This document shows positions 41,801 through 50,785 of a DNA stretch of 64,000 nucleotides, in pieces. The stretch comes from Thermococcus sp. MV5 (lineage in GTDB: Archaea; Methanobacteriota_B; Thermococci; Thermococcales; Thermococcaceae), in NCBI RefSeq assembly GCF_012027425.1, contig NZ_SNUE01000005.1, positions 62,001 to 126,000 of the forward strand, read 5' to 3'. The translations under genes were made by a program, and so were the position numbers. How positions within the stretch are numbered: position 1 is the stretch's first letter; each line of letters opens with the position of its first letter. Below the pieces are notes generated by a model. It was not told the origin of the DNA and did no database searches. It was given only the letters and a program-made list of their open reading frames with translations.

Positions 41801-42799
41801 ATGGCTGAGATCTCAAAAGAAAAACTGTTGTGGATATATGAAGCAATGGTGAAGATAAGGGAACATGAAGAACGGGTGGCAGAACTTTTCGCTCAAGGCA
41901 AGATACCAGGGTTCGTCCACCTATATATTGGAGAAGAAGCAGTAGCAACGGGCGTAATGGCTCATCTAAGAAAGGACGATTTTATAACGAGTACTCACAG
42001 AGGACATGGACATTTTATTGCAAAAGGAGGCAACATTAAGGCCTCAATGGCGGAGTTATTTGGAAAAGCCACTGGGATATGTAAAGGAAAAGGAGGGTCA
42101 ATGCACATAGCGGATTTGGATGTCGGTGAGCTAGGAGCAAATGGTATAGTCGGGGGTGGAATTCCCCATGCGGTAGGCGCAGCATTAGGGATAAAGCTAA
42201 ATGGTTTAGACAGTGTCGCTGTGGCGTTCTTTGGAGATGGAGCATCTAACCAGCAAAACTTCCACGAGGCAATAAACCTTGCTGCGATTTGGAAACTTCC
42301 GGTTGTATTTGTATGTGAAAACAACCTTTACCAGATATCTCTGCCATATTCAAAGCAGCAAGTGATAAAGAGCGTTGCCGAAAGGGCAGCAGCCTATGGA
42401 ATTCCCGGAGTTAGTGTAGATGGCCAAGACGTTTTTGCAGTTTATGAGGTTGCTAAAGAAGCAATAGAGAGAGCTAGGAGGGGAGAGGGACCAACTCTAA
42501 TAGAGGCAAAAACCTACAGGTTCAGGGGACACTTTGAGGGAGATCCTGAAATATATAGGTCAAGAGAAGAGGTAAAGTGGTGGAGGGAAAACAAAGACCC
42601 CATAGTGATCTTTGAAAGAACAGTTCTGGAGAAAGGCCTCTTGAGCAAAGAAGAACTTGAGGGGATCAAAGAGAAAGTTAAGAATGAAATTGAAGAGTCA
42701 ATAAGGTTTGCTGAGGAAAGCCCATGGCCCAAACCGGAAGAAGTTCTTGAAGATGTATTTTCAACCCCAACAAAGGGGGTGTTAGTATGGCAGTGGTAA
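41801..42799 (+). CDS. Thiamine-diphosphate dehydrogenase E1 alpha subunit, copy 3
   Basis: A 332-residue E1 alpha. The thiamine motif is FFGDGASNQQNFHEAINLAA near residue 145, then CENNLYQISLP; STHRGHGHFIAKGG and CKGKGGSMHIADLDVGELGA are the active-site loops, as in bacterial acetoin dehydrogenase alpha. Divergent from the E2 operon, so these two units together make a nearly complete complex. GGGGAGGG ribosome binding site. Its end overlaps the E1 beta start by 13 bases. Confidence 0.93.
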   Translation: MAEISKEKLLWIYEAMVKIREHEERVAELFAQGKIPGFVHLYIGEEAVATGVMAHLRKDDFITSTHRGHGHFIAKGGNIKASMAELFGKATGICKGKGGSMHIADLDVGELGANGIVGGGIPHAVGAALGIKLNGLDSVAVAFFGDGASNQQNFHEAINLAAIWKLPVVFVCENNLYQISLPYSKQQVIKSVAERAAAYGIPGVSVDGQDVFAVYEVAKEAIERARRGEGPTLIEAKTYRFRGHFEGDPEIYRSREEVKWWRENKDPIVIFERTVLEKGLLSKEELEGIKEKVKNEIEESIRFAEESPWPKPEEVLEDVFSTPTKGVLVWQW

Positions 42800-43770
42800 G
42801 GGAAATCACCTTTGCAGAAGCCCTTAATGAAGCACTAGACTACGAAATGTCCAAGGATCCAAAGGTTGTTGTGATGGGTGAAGACGTGGGAAGATATGGA
42901 GGTATCTTTGGTGTTACAAAGGGGCTCATTGATAAGTATGGAGATGAAAGAGTTAAAGATACACCCATAGCAGAAAGCGGATTTATAGGAACGGGAGTAG
43001 GAGCCGCTGCAGCAGGTTTGCTAAGACCTGTTGTGGAGCTCATGTTCATAGACTTTCTTGGAGTGGCATATGACCAAATCTACAACCAAGCGGCTAAAAT
43101 GAAGTATATGTTTGGAGGAAAGGCCAAGATTCCAATAGTGATTAGAACGGTCTCTGGAGCAGGAGCAAGCGCTGCAGCACAACACTCTCAATCGTTGCAT
43201 GCACTCTTTATCCACGTTCCGGGATTAAAAGTGGTTATGCCATCCACTCCATATGATGCCAAAGGGTTGCTAATATCTTCAATTGAGGATGATGATCCAG
43301 TAATTTTCATCGAACATAAGATGCTCTATGGAATTAAAGGGCCTGTTCCAGAGGAGGCTTATTCAATTCCTCTTGGCGAGGCTGATGTTAAGAAAGAGGG
43401 GAAGGATGTTACAGTTGTAGCAACAGCTTTAATGGTTCACAGAGCCCTAGAAGCTGCGAATAAACTTGAAGATGAGGGAATAAGTGTTGAAGTCATTGAT
43501 CCAAGAAGTCTTGTGCCGTTAGATGTCGAAACTATTCTCAATTCCATAAAGAAAACTGGAAGGCTTGTTGTTGTTGATGAGGCCTATCCAAGGTGCAGTT
43601 TTGCCACGGATATAGCAGCCTTGGCCCTTAATAAAGCCTTCGATAGCTTAAAAGCACCCGTTAAGCTTGTCACAGCCCCAGCAACTCCGGTTCCCTTCAG
43701 TCCTGCCTTGGAGAAAGAGTGGATGCCAAGCACTGAAAAGATTGAAAGGGCAATTCGGGACGTTCTTTGA
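42787..43770 (+). CDS. Thiamine-diphosphate dehydrogenase E1 beta subunit, copy 3
   Basis: A 327-residue E1 beta. Elements are VMGEDVGRYGGIFGVTKGL near residue 27, KDTPIAESGFIGTGVGAAAA near residue 56, AAAQHSQSLHALFIHVPG near residue 130 and FIEHKMLYGIKGPVPEEAY near residue 176. Forms the heterotetramer with the preceding product. It is followed after 31 bases by a DUF6506 gene and a decayed OsmC-like gene in the same direction. Confidence 0.93.
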   Translation: MAVVREITFAEALNEALDYEMSKDPKVVVMGEDVGRYGGIFGVTKGLIDKYGDERVKDTPIAESGFIGTGVGAAAAGLLRPVVELMFIDFLGVAYDQIYNQAAKMKYMFGGKAKIPIVIRTVSGAGASAAAQHSQSLHALFIHVPGLKVVMPSTPYDAKGLLISSIEDDDPVIFIEHKMLYGIKGPVPEEAYSIPLGEADVKKEGKDVTVVATALMVHRALEAANKLEDEGISVEVIDPRSLVPLDVETILNSIKKTGRLVVVDEAYPRCSFATDIAALALNKAFDSLKAPVKLVTAPATPVPFSPALEKEWMPSTEKIERAIRDVL

Positions 43771-43801
43771 TGTTCTTTATTATTTTATAGGAGATGATAT
43801 A

Positions 43802-44110
43802 ATGGGAAGGCTTAAAGCGGCTTTTATATTTGTAGCTCCTGAAGCGGAGCCTGAGAAGCATAGGGCAATTATTTCAACGCCTGTGGTAGAGCTTCACGTG
43901 GTTGGAGTTAAAAATTATGATGAGGCCTGCAAAGTTGCAAAGAAACTTGTAAATGATGGTATAGGGGCAATTGAACTATGTGGCGGCTTTGGCCATGAAG
44001 GTGTTGCAAAAATTGTGGAAGCAGTGGAGGGAAAAGTCCCGGTGGGAGTTGTTAGATTTGATGTTCATCCGGGGCTTGAGGGAAAAAGTGGGGATGAAAT
44101 ATTTGGATGA
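43802..44110 (+). CDS. DUF6506 family protein
   Basis: A 102-residue protein, starting MGRLKAAFIFVAPEAEPEKH, with ELCGGFGHEGVAKIVEAVEG in the second half. It agrees with the DUF6506 family, small alpha/beta proteins of unknown role with a glycine-rich loop. The open frame continues upstream to 43667 inside E1 beta, but AGGAGATGAT before the ATG at 43802 sets the start. It is probably co-transcribed with E1 copy 3. Confidence 0.78.
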   Translation: MGRLKAAFIFVAPEAEPEKHRAIISTPVVELHVVGVKNYDEACKVAKKLVNDGIGAIELCGGFGHEGVAKIVEAVEGKVPVGVVRFDVHPGLEGKSGDEIFG

Positions 44111-44570
44111 GCAAGGGTAAAAAGTTGAAGGAAGTTACTGTTAAGTTTTTCGTTGAGGGGAAAACAGAATCTCCAACAAAATGACTGGGAAGGTCGGGGA
44201 TTTTGAAGTTATAGTAGATGAATCTCTAGAACTTGGAAGCACTAACAAAGGGCCAACCAGTGGAGTATCTCCTGATAGCATTAGTTGGATGTTTAAGCAT
44301 CACAGGCCACTTGATAGCAAAAGAGAAGGGTATAAATCTTAACTCCATTGGGATTAAGGTTATTTGGAATATTAGACTCAAGGAAATTCCAGGGGATTGG
44401 GGGGACGGGCGGGCTATAAGGAGATTAGAGTTGAGATACTCCCTGAAGGAAATGTCGAAGAGACCAAGCTTGCAGAATGGATAAGAGAAGTTGAAGAACG
44501 TTGCCCCATAACTAATAACCTCAAAAATCCAGCTCCAGTTAAAATTGAGATAAGAAAAGAGAACCTGTAG
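44107..44570 (+). pseudogene. OsmC/Ohr-like protein, frameshifted
   Basis: The ATG overlaps the DUF6506 stop (ATGA). Successive frames give KLKEVTVKFFVEGKTESPTK, then GKVGDFEVIVDESLELGSTN, then PVEYLLIALVGCLSITGHLI, and finally GYKEIRVEILPEGNVEETKL through ERCPITNN to a TAG at 44568. All parts of an OsmC-family peroxidase-like protein, including both redox cysteines, are present in order, but three frameshifts at A, C and G runs interrupt it. Real decay or homopolymer sequencing errors would look the same. Confidence 0.8.
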
Positions 44571-44617
44571 GGTAAGAAAAATCTTAATGGCTCCAATTAT
44601 ACACCATGAAATCTCAA

Positions 44618-45040
44618 TTAAACATCGTATATCTCAGTTTCCATTCTTTTTGCTTTTTCTACATAAACTCTCTTGAAGCTTAGCTTGTTGTATGAAATAA
44701 TTGCTATTATTGCATAGGGATTGCATTTTCCACTAAGCAAGTGCCCTCCATACACCTTATTGTTTTTATCAGCAATACTTACGTGAACGTGGACTCTTGG
44801 AGCAGTCTCTTGTAGATATCCTGTTATTGAGACTATTTCATAAATTCCTTCAAATTTTTTCCGTTCGTATTCAGTACCAGTGTAGTATCCCATTTCTAGG
44901 TCTTTTAACATTCCAATACCTGAGATAATCATGCCGGCTTTGATGTTTTCACTTTTTGCCACTTTTGTTAATCCATCTAGAAGGTCTTCATTTCTTTCTA
45001 GTTTTACTATTACGTACTCATTATCTCTCTTAATATACAT
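44618..45040 (-). CDS. PPC/DUF296-domain protein
   Basis: A 140-residue single PPC (DUF296) domain: GMIISGIGMLKDLEMGYYTG near residue 35, PRVHVHVSIADKNNKVYGGH near residue 81. In plants the domain binds DNA with an AT hook; stand-alone prokaryotic members form trimers, some binding metals through the H-x-H and GGH residues, and have no established role. It follows the phosphotransferase subunit gene by 51 bases on the minus strand and may share its message. Confidence 0.85.
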   Translation of the reverse strand: MYIKRDNEYVIVKLERNEDLLDGLTKVAKSENIKAGMIISGIGMLKDLEMGYYTGTEYERKKFEGIYEIVSITGYLQETAPRVHVHVSIADKNNKVYGGHLLSGKCNPYAIIAIISYNKLSFKRVYVEKAKRMETEIYDV

Positions 45041-45091
45041 TATAGAAGCCCCCCTAAAGCATAAATAAAAATAATAAAAATTTAAAAAAAC

Positions 45092-46921
45092 TCATTCTTC
45101 CTCCAAAACAGTCACTATACCATTTACTCCATCCAAGCGCACTTTCATACCATCTTTGAGCATCCTGGTAGCTATTCTTGTGCTCACTACACAGGGGATA
45201 CCAAATTCTCTTGAAACTATTGCTGGGTGAGAGGACAATCCTCCACTGTTTGTTATTACTCCCTTTATTTTTGGATATACTGAAATCCATGCTGGACTTG
45301 TTATGTCACAAACAAGAATGTCTCCATCTTCAACTTTGTCGAATTCATGTGGTCCCTCTACTACTTTAACGACTCCTTCTATTACCTTTGGTGCCCCTGC
45401 TGCGAGACCTTTTAATATTTTGGCCTTACCAGTCTTTGCAAGCTCATACGTTTCTTTTTCTTGTTGCAGTTTTTCAAGGCTCCATCCCCATAGTCCCTGC
45501 TTGTATGGCTCTTCTTTGATGGACCATTCTGTAATGGTACCTACATAAGGAGCTGGGATAAGTTCTTTAGCTTTTTCTCTTTCTTCTTTCCTTTGCTTGA
45601 CTAAAGCTTTGGCATCAATTTCTGAGGGATCTGCGAATAGTGTTCTTATCTCATCATACTTCAGGTAAAGTATGTCGTAGGGCTCTTCTAACAGGCCTTC
45701 TTTTACAAACTTCTTTCCCAACTCTCTAAGTACGTATTTTGCGGCTGCGTTTGTTTGTTGGTCAATGTAGAAGTGGTGGTTTGGTGTTAGTGGCGCCATT
45801 CTAATAGCCCTCTCCATTTTCTCTTTTACTAGTTCTTTCTTATCTTCGGGTATCATTTCCATTAGTTTTTCTATTGCTTCTTTTTGGTCTGTTATAATCC
45901 ATTCTTTATCTGCGTAGAAATCATAGTCCATCGCAAGGTATGTTCTTAGCTGGGCAATGACTGTGGGTGGGTATTCCTCCCAGGTAGGAAGATCGTACTC
46001 ATATACATACAATGACTTTCTTCCATATTCTTTTAGGAATTTGACGATTCTTTCATATATTTCTTTACCTTCTTCTAATTTTTGCAGCTCTTCCCAAACC
46101 TCTTCGTCAGTCTTTGGAGATTCAAATAATGTTCTTACTGCAGAATTACCCTTAACAACTTCTTTGATCTCATATAATACCTTTAGAGAGTCCCAATTGA
46201 CGTCATCTGTAGAAACTAATATTCTTGCAAGTAAGTCTTGCACCTCGGGAGTATTGTATTTCTCATCACCAAGTATCTGGCGAACGGTTTCTCTGAAGTC
46301 CAGGAAGGATGCGAATTGGGCAAAGTTCAGTATCCAGTGAAGCTTCCAATGTCTATCATAGATGTCTATCATCTCTTCTAAAAGCCACATTAGCTCCCCT
46401 AATGAAGCTTCCTCGTAGGGGTAGTTGAATATAAACTCTAGATTCTTCTTGATTTCGGGGACATATCTCTTCTCCCACTGATCTAAGAAGATGTCGGCAT
46501 ATATTGGCAATATTTTCATGAAATATTTTCCAGATATTCTTAGCTCATCCGGGTCTGTACGTGGAATTATCGTAGTATAAACATATCCATTAACCACTTT
46601 TGCTGGCCATGCTCTTCCAGTAGGAGACCAAAATCTCCTGTACATATATTCACAACTCTTTATGAGTTTTGCATCCCACCAAGTGAAAAGTTCCATTATT
46701 GGCAAAGCTGGATGTGGATTGTGTAAATCGCTTCTCCACCAGTGTAGATCTTTTTCGTGTTCCTTCAAAACAGTTATCCATTCGACATTTAGATCTTTGT
46801 CCCAGTTTTCACCCCACTTTACTGGAAAGTAGTCATCTCCTAGAAACTTTTCTATAACTTTGGACCCAAGTGCATACTCTTCTTTTTTCTCTTCTTCCTT
46901 TTTTCTAGAAAACAGTCCCAC
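45092..46921 (-). CDS. PEP-synthase-like phosphohistidine subunit (phenylphosphate synthase alpha-like)
   Basis: About 609 residues (70 kDa). The C-terminal ~110 residues form a PEP-utilising mobile domain, GDILVCDITSPAWISVYPKI followed by NSGGLSSHPAIVSREFGIP with the phosphoryl-accepting histidine near residue 565. The large N-terminal part is helical and tryptophan-rich, with no ATP-grasp domain, so ATP must be used by another subunit: the PPDK-N-type protein at 58590. The split and the sizes match phenylphosphate synthase of Thauera. Start: TTG 46936 would place GGAGGTG inside the gene, whereas GTG 46921 lies six bases after it. Natural substrate is unknown. Confidence 0.75.
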   Translation of the reverse strand: MGLFSRKKEEEKKEEYALGSKVIEKFLGDDYFPVKWGENWDKDLNVEWITVLKEHEKDLHWWRSDLHNPHPALPIMELFTWWDAKLIKSCEYMYRRFWSPTGRAWPAKVVNGYVYTTIIPRTDPDELRISGKYFMKILPIYADIFLDQWEKRYVPEIKKNLEFIFNYPYEEASLGELMWLLEEMIDIYDRHWKLHWILNFAQFASFLDFRETVRQILGDEKYNTPEVQDLLARILVSTDDVNWDSLKVLYEIKEVVKGNSAVRTLFESPKTDEEVWEELQKLEEGKEIYERIVKFLKEYGRKSLYVYEYDLPTWEEYPPTVIAQLRTYLAMDYDFYADKEWIITDQKEAIEKLMEMIPEDKKELVKEKMERAIRMAPLTPNHHFYIDQQTNAAAKYVLRELGKKFVKEGLLEEPYDILYLKYDEIRTLFADPSEIDAKALVKQRKEEREKAKELIPAPYVGTITEWSIKEEPYKQGLWGWSLEKLQQEKETYELAKTGKAKILKGLAAGAPKVIEGVVKVVEGPHEFDKVEDGDILVCDITSPAWISVYPKIKGVITNSGGLSSHPAIVSREFGIPCVVSTRIATRMLKDGMKVRLDGVNGIVTVLEEE

Positions 46922-46984
46922 AATATACACCTCCAAGAGAGATTCTCATTATGCAATATGATACTTTACACTTAAATAGTTTAT

Positions 46985-47004
46985 GGTATATAAACGTTAT
47001 ACAC
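46985..47004 (-). promoter_or_regulatory. Operator-like inverted repeat upstream of the phosphotransferase subunit
   Basis: GTATA (from 46985) and TATAC (to about 47003) form an imperfect inverted repeat within GGTATATAAACG and TTATACAC. It lies just upstream of a minus-strand TATA-like CTATTTAAG at about 46972-46980. The same GGTATA word recurs in other promoters of the island. Confidence 0.4.
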
Positions 47005-47033
47005 ATATCAAATTTAAAATTGAACTTTATGTA

Positions 47034-48467
47034 TCATTTTTTGTTATTTTTCACCTTAAAATAACCTTTATAATATGATACTAATGCTTGAAACTTGGGA
47101 TATGGGTCCTTTACATATAACTTATTGTTTTGGTATCTCCATCCTTTCCATCTATCTTTTATAGTTTCTATTAGAATCTGTGTAACAAAATGTACAAGCT
47201 CTGGATCATTGATGTGGGCATCCGAAGGTATGACAGTTACATTTGGGTTTGTTAAATCTATATTTTCCATTATTCCTTTCCACAGCATCATATCAGAATG
47301 GGGATTCCACCATGGTATAGTGGTTTGTACTAATTTGCCATTTTTGATTTTTTGACAGTAAACTCCCGAGGAGTTGGGAAGAAGAGGGTCTTGGTCATAG
47401 GCACTGAACCCACGGATTGGAATTATGATTATTACGGGGGCTTCAGCATCGTTAACTCTTTCTGCAATTAATTTTCCTGATTGATACATTTCTCTCTCAT
47501 TTGCTCGCATCAAAGTTACCATTCCTTTGCTATGTTCGTAAAAAAGGCGTTTTCTGTATTTATATGGAATGGTATTGGGAGGTCCGAAAACAATTTGATC
47601 TAGTCCCCCTGGAAGGATTATATGAGGTATCTTTCTTTCAATAGCCGCTCTTAGTCTTAGTTTCCCCTCATGACTTGCTATTAAGATTCCACCTGCAATC
47701 TCATCTACTATCTCGTGAGTTGTTAGATCATAAACTGCAACTACCCTTTCTTCACCTCTAACGAACTCTTCCATAATATATCCACCAGAAAGTCCCACGG
47801 CATGGAAAGAAATTACTTCAAACTCATTTTCTAGGATACTTTTACCCATCAATAAGTGTTGCGTAGTAGTTCCAAACTGTGTCGCTACAATAATTGGTTT
47901 TCTGGGGATTTTCACTGATTTTGCTTTTAGTTCTCCCATAATAGCAGCCGCAGCTTGATTAAGGACTGTTGCTTCTATAGTGTTTATTGTGTTCCCTCCG
48001 GAGATATCTGAGACAGACCACCAGATCTTAATGTCACTTCCAGCGGTCTTGGAGGAAACTTCTTGAGGCAGTGTTGTTATTAAATATTTAGGAATAAATA
48101 ATGGTAAACTTTTGAGTATCTTGATACCCATGCCTGTTCCTACCGAACCTCCAAATGCGATAACCCCATCTACTTTCTTTTCTCTTAAGAGATTATTCAG
48201 TATCTTTACAGCTCCTTTGATCATAATCTCTTGGGCTTCTATTCGATTTTTCCTAGAAACTTCCTCAATTGTACTTCCTCCTTCTTGGGCCACAGCATGG
48301 TTGGGGATATCAGGGGATACTATGGAGGAAGTGTATTTTTTGAGAGAAATGTCAATTAAAATAGGCATCCCGGCATAAAGTTTTATTCTCTCTTTCAGAT
48401 ATCTAGCTTCTATACCTTTTGTATCAAATGTACCAATGATGCATACCCTTGTCCCACCTATTTTCAT
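47034..48467 (-). CDS. Tm-1-like ATP-binding domain protein (UPF0261)
   Basis: About 477 residues; most family members are near 400, and the extra length is C-terminal (from about 420). The N-terminal nucleotide-binding part has CIIGTFDTKGIEARYLKERI at the start and AFGGSVGTGMGIKILKSLP near residue 104; the second part includes HEGKLRLRAAIERKIPHIIL and PGGLDQIVFGPPNTIP. Tm-1 from tomato binds viral helicase; the prokaryotic role is unknown and may be enzymatic. GAGGTGAC supports the ATG at 48467 over GTG 48479. It is divergent from the malate dehydrogenase gene. Confidence 0.85.
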   Translation of the reverse strand: MKIGGTRVCIIGTFDTKGIEARYLKERIKLYAGMPILIDISLKKYTSSIVSPDIPNHAVAQEGGSTIEEVSRKNRIEAQEIMIKGAVKILNNLLREKKVDGVIAFGGSVGTGMGIKILKSLPLFIPKYLITTLPQEVSSKTAGSDIKIWWSVSDISGGNTINTIEATVLNQAAAAIMGELKAKSVKIPRKPIIVATQFGTTTQHLLMGKSILENEFEVISFHAVGLSGGYIMEEFVRGEERVVAVYDLTTHEIVDEIAGGILIASHEGKLRLRAAIERKIPHIILPGGLDQIVFGPPNTIPYKYRKRLFYEHSKGMVTLMRANEREMYQSGKLIAERVNDAEAPVIIIIPIRGFSAYDQDPLLPNSSGVYCQKIKNGKLVQTTIPWWNPHSDMMLWKGIMENIDLTNPNVTVIPSDAHINDPELVHFVTQILIETIKDRWKGWRYQNNKLYVKDPYPKFQALVSYYKGYFKVKNNKK

Positions 48468-48577
48468 AACATTTGTCACCTCTGTGATAGAATTATATCA
48501 AAAATATGTTATTAAGAAATATTTAAATATCTTTCTTTCTATTTTAATTTTGTAAAAAATATCTTGAGGTGGTTAAG

Positions 48578-49465
48578 GTGAAAATTGGATTTGTGGGTAC
48601 AGGTAGGGTGGGCTCAACAATAGCGTTTACTTGTATTCAACAATTAGATGTAGATGAAATTGCCCTCGTTGATATTGTTGAAAACTTGGCAATTGGAGAA
48701 GCTATGGATTTAAGTCATGCGGCGGCTGGTCTTGATAGATATCCAAAAATTGTAGGAGGGGGTGACTATAAACTTCTTAGAGGGAGTGACATAATAGTAG
48801 TAACCGCAGGATTGGGAAGGACACCCGACATGACAAGACTAGATTTAGCCACAAAGAATGCGGGTATTATTAAAAGTGTAGCAAAGAAAATAGTGCAGAA
48901 TTCTCCTGAAAGTAAAATATTAGTAATAACGAATCCTGTTGATTTAATGACATATGTCATGTGGAAGGAGACTAGAAAACCACGAAATGAAGTCTTTGGG
49001 ATGGGAAATACACTGGATTCAATGCGTCTTAAAAGGATCCTCTATGAATTTACTACTAAAAAGATAAAAAAAGCTTGGATACTGGGAGAACATGGAAATA
49101 GCATGTTTATATCCAAAGGTTTGATAGATGTTGAGAGCGTGCCTGATTTGGATAAAATACTCTCTAACGTCCGATTTGCAGCAGCAGAGGTTATAAGAAA
49201 AAAAGGAGCCACATTTTACGGTCCAGCAATCGCAGCATATAGGATGATAAACGCTGTTCTAAATGATACAAAGGAAGAGATACCTGCTAGTGTAGTCCTA
49301 GATGGGGAATTTGGGCTTAAGGATATTGCAATAGGTGTTCCTATTATTCTCGGGAAAAATGGCGTGGAAAAAATTGTGGAGTATGAGCTTACTCAAGAGG
49401 ACTTAAAAAACCTAAGAAATTCTGCAAGTCTGTTAAAAGAAAAATTAAAGGAGCTAGGATATTAA
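48578..49465 (+). CDS. mdh: NAD-dependent malate dehydrogenase (LDH-like)
   Basis: A 295-residue Rossmann-fold 2-hydroxyacid dehydrogenase. GFVGTGRVGSTIAF is the dinucleotide loop; Asp in ALVDIVEN favours NAD over NADP. In TAGLGRTPDMTRLDLATKN the specificity residue is arginine, the malate/oxaloacetate type, and the catalytic His is in GEHGNSMF. GAGGTGGT followed by GTG at 48578 fits better than the GTG at 48569. It is the only plus-strand gene between 44.6 and 62 kb, convergent with the AOR operon, and could supply or consume oxaloacetate for it. Confidence 0.87.
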   Translation: MKIGFVGTGRVGSTIAFTCIQQLDVDEIALVDIVENLAIGEAMDLSHAAAGLDRYPKIVGGGDYKLLRGSDIIVVTAGLGRTPDMTRLDLATKNAGIIKSVAKKIVQNSPESKILVITNPVDLMTYVMWKETRKPRNEVFGMGNTLDSMRLKRILYEFTTKKIKKAWILGEHGNSMFISKGLIDVESVPDLDKILSNVRFAAAEVIRKKGATFYGPAIAAYRMINAVLNDTKEEIPASVVLDGEFGLKDIAIGVPIILGKNGVEKIVEYELTQEDLKNLRNSASLLKEKLKELGY

Positions 49466-49481
49466 ATAAAAAAGAAATGAG

Positions 49482-49880
49482 TCAAATCTTATCACTAAGG
49501 AACTCCTTAGCCTTATTTTCGGCTTCTTCAAAATATCCCGAGGCCTTGAGTGCTGGTACGTAAACACAGATCAGTTTTAGTGTCTCGTCGCTAGTATTTT
49601 TCATCTCGTGTTTTACTCCTGCTGGGGCATATACGAGCATATCAGGATGGACTTCTACTTCACCTTCCTCTGAAATTGCTACTCCATGCCCTGAGGCAAT
49701 ATACATGTATTCATCTACATCGTGGGTGTGAGCCCCAGTAGTGCTGTGCGGGTATATCAGGGATACTAATAGGGTAAGGTCTTTGTTGCCGACATTGGGG
49801 GAAAACAGCACTTTTAGCACTCTTTCATTTGGTTTCGGAACAGTTACTCCCGGAACTTCCCAAATTTTTATAGCCGCCAT
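49482..49880 (-). CDS. Cupin-domain protein
   Basis: About 132 residues forming one cupin barrel. Motif 1 is seen as HSTTGAHTHDVDEYMYIASG near residue 50 (two His and a Glu as metal ligands) and motif 2 as PAGVKHEMKNTSDE near residue 94. Small cupins can be isomerases, decarboxylases or ligand sensors. GGAGGT supports the ATG at 49880. It is the last gene of the seven-gene operon, 14 bases after the kinase-like gene. Confidence 0.88.
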   Translation of the reverse strand: MAAIKIWEVPGVTVPKPNERVLKVLFSPNVGNKDLTLLVSLIYPHSTTGAHTHDVDEYMYIASGHGVAISEEGEVEVHPDMLVYAPAGVKHEMKNTSDETLKLICVYVPALKASGYFEEAENKAKEFLSDKI

Positions 49881-49894
49881 ACTACATACCTCCA

Positions 49895-50785
49895 TCAAAT
49901 AATTTTTTCAATTTCATCCATAATAATTTGTGGGTTTTTAGCCCGAATTAAATATACATCTAGCTCATCTGCGACTTTCTTAACGAATCTCAGCCTTCTT
50001 TCCCGTAGTTCTTGATAGTCGATAAGTGGGAATGGTCGTTTACTAGAAAGCATATAATGGGCCATGAAATATGTTTCTGTAAGGCATATGAAAGTCTGAT
50101 ACATTTTCTCATAAGTGTCGAGTTTTTTGACAAATGTGTCAAAATTGCCATCGATATCTGGGATTATTATAAGATCTAACTTTCTAAACTCTTCTACCCA
50201 TCTCCATTCTGGCAGTTTATCAAAGAACTTCCATACTCCCGCAGTTGCAGGAGGTAAGTCTGATCTTTCTGTGCCCTTCACTCTCTTTGTTATAAAGACA
50301 TCTTTGCTGCCTTCCACTACTTTTAAGTCCTCGTTAACTAATACACTCTCTGTGCCTATAATTGCGCCTCCTCTTCTGACAGCTTCAATTAAACTCATCG
50401 TCTTTCCGTGGTTTTCTTCACCAGCCATAAAGAGTATATTTTTCCCTTTGTAATTCACGGCTGTAGAGTGAAAATTGTATATGCCATTCTCTTGGAGTTT
50501 TCTAACTATCATTGCAAGCATTAATTTTTGTATATCTCCCGGTGGCAGTTGTCCATATAACATCAAAACCTTTCCATCTGGGTTATAACTGATGTCTATT
50601 TTTTCTACATCTGCATACCAGATTATATCTGGTCGGCCTTCTTTTATATCTTGAACCTCCTTTAGGCCTCCAAGTCTGTATTGAATAAAGCTTAGATCCC
50701 CAATAAGATCTTCTTGAGTTCTTGAAATTATGTCTACTCTCAACCTAACACCTGCGGTTTCAAATTCGCGAGTCTTAACTTCCAT
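49895..50785 (-). CDS. HPr-kinase-like P-loop protein
   Basis: A 296-residue protein. The Walker A-like loop GEENHGKTMSLIEAV lies near residue 122, after YNFHSTAVNYKGKNILFMA, the strand arrangement of the HPr kinase/phosphorylase C-terminal fold (PEP carboxykinase-like). HPrK phosphorylates HPr on serine; an archaeon without a PTS would use another substrate. The second half contains IIIPDIDGNFDT and a tyrosine-rich region. It starts directly after the HMGL-like stop and is co-transcribed. Function inferred only by fold. Confidence 0.65.
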   Translation of the reverse strand: MEVKTREFETAGVRLRVDIISRTQEDLIGDLSFIQYRLGGLKEVQDIKEGRPDIIWYADVEKIDISYNPDGKVLMLYGQLPPGDIQKLMLAMIVRKLQENGIYNFHSTAVNYKGKNILFMAGEENHGKTMSLIEAVRRGGAIIGTESVLVNEDLKVVEGSKDVFITKRVKGTERSDLPPATAGVWKFFDKLPEWRWVEEFRKLDLIIIPDIDGNFDTFVKKLDTYEKMYQTFICLTETYFMAHYMLSSKRPFPLIDYQELRERRLRFVKKVADELDVYLIRAKNPQIIMDEIEKII

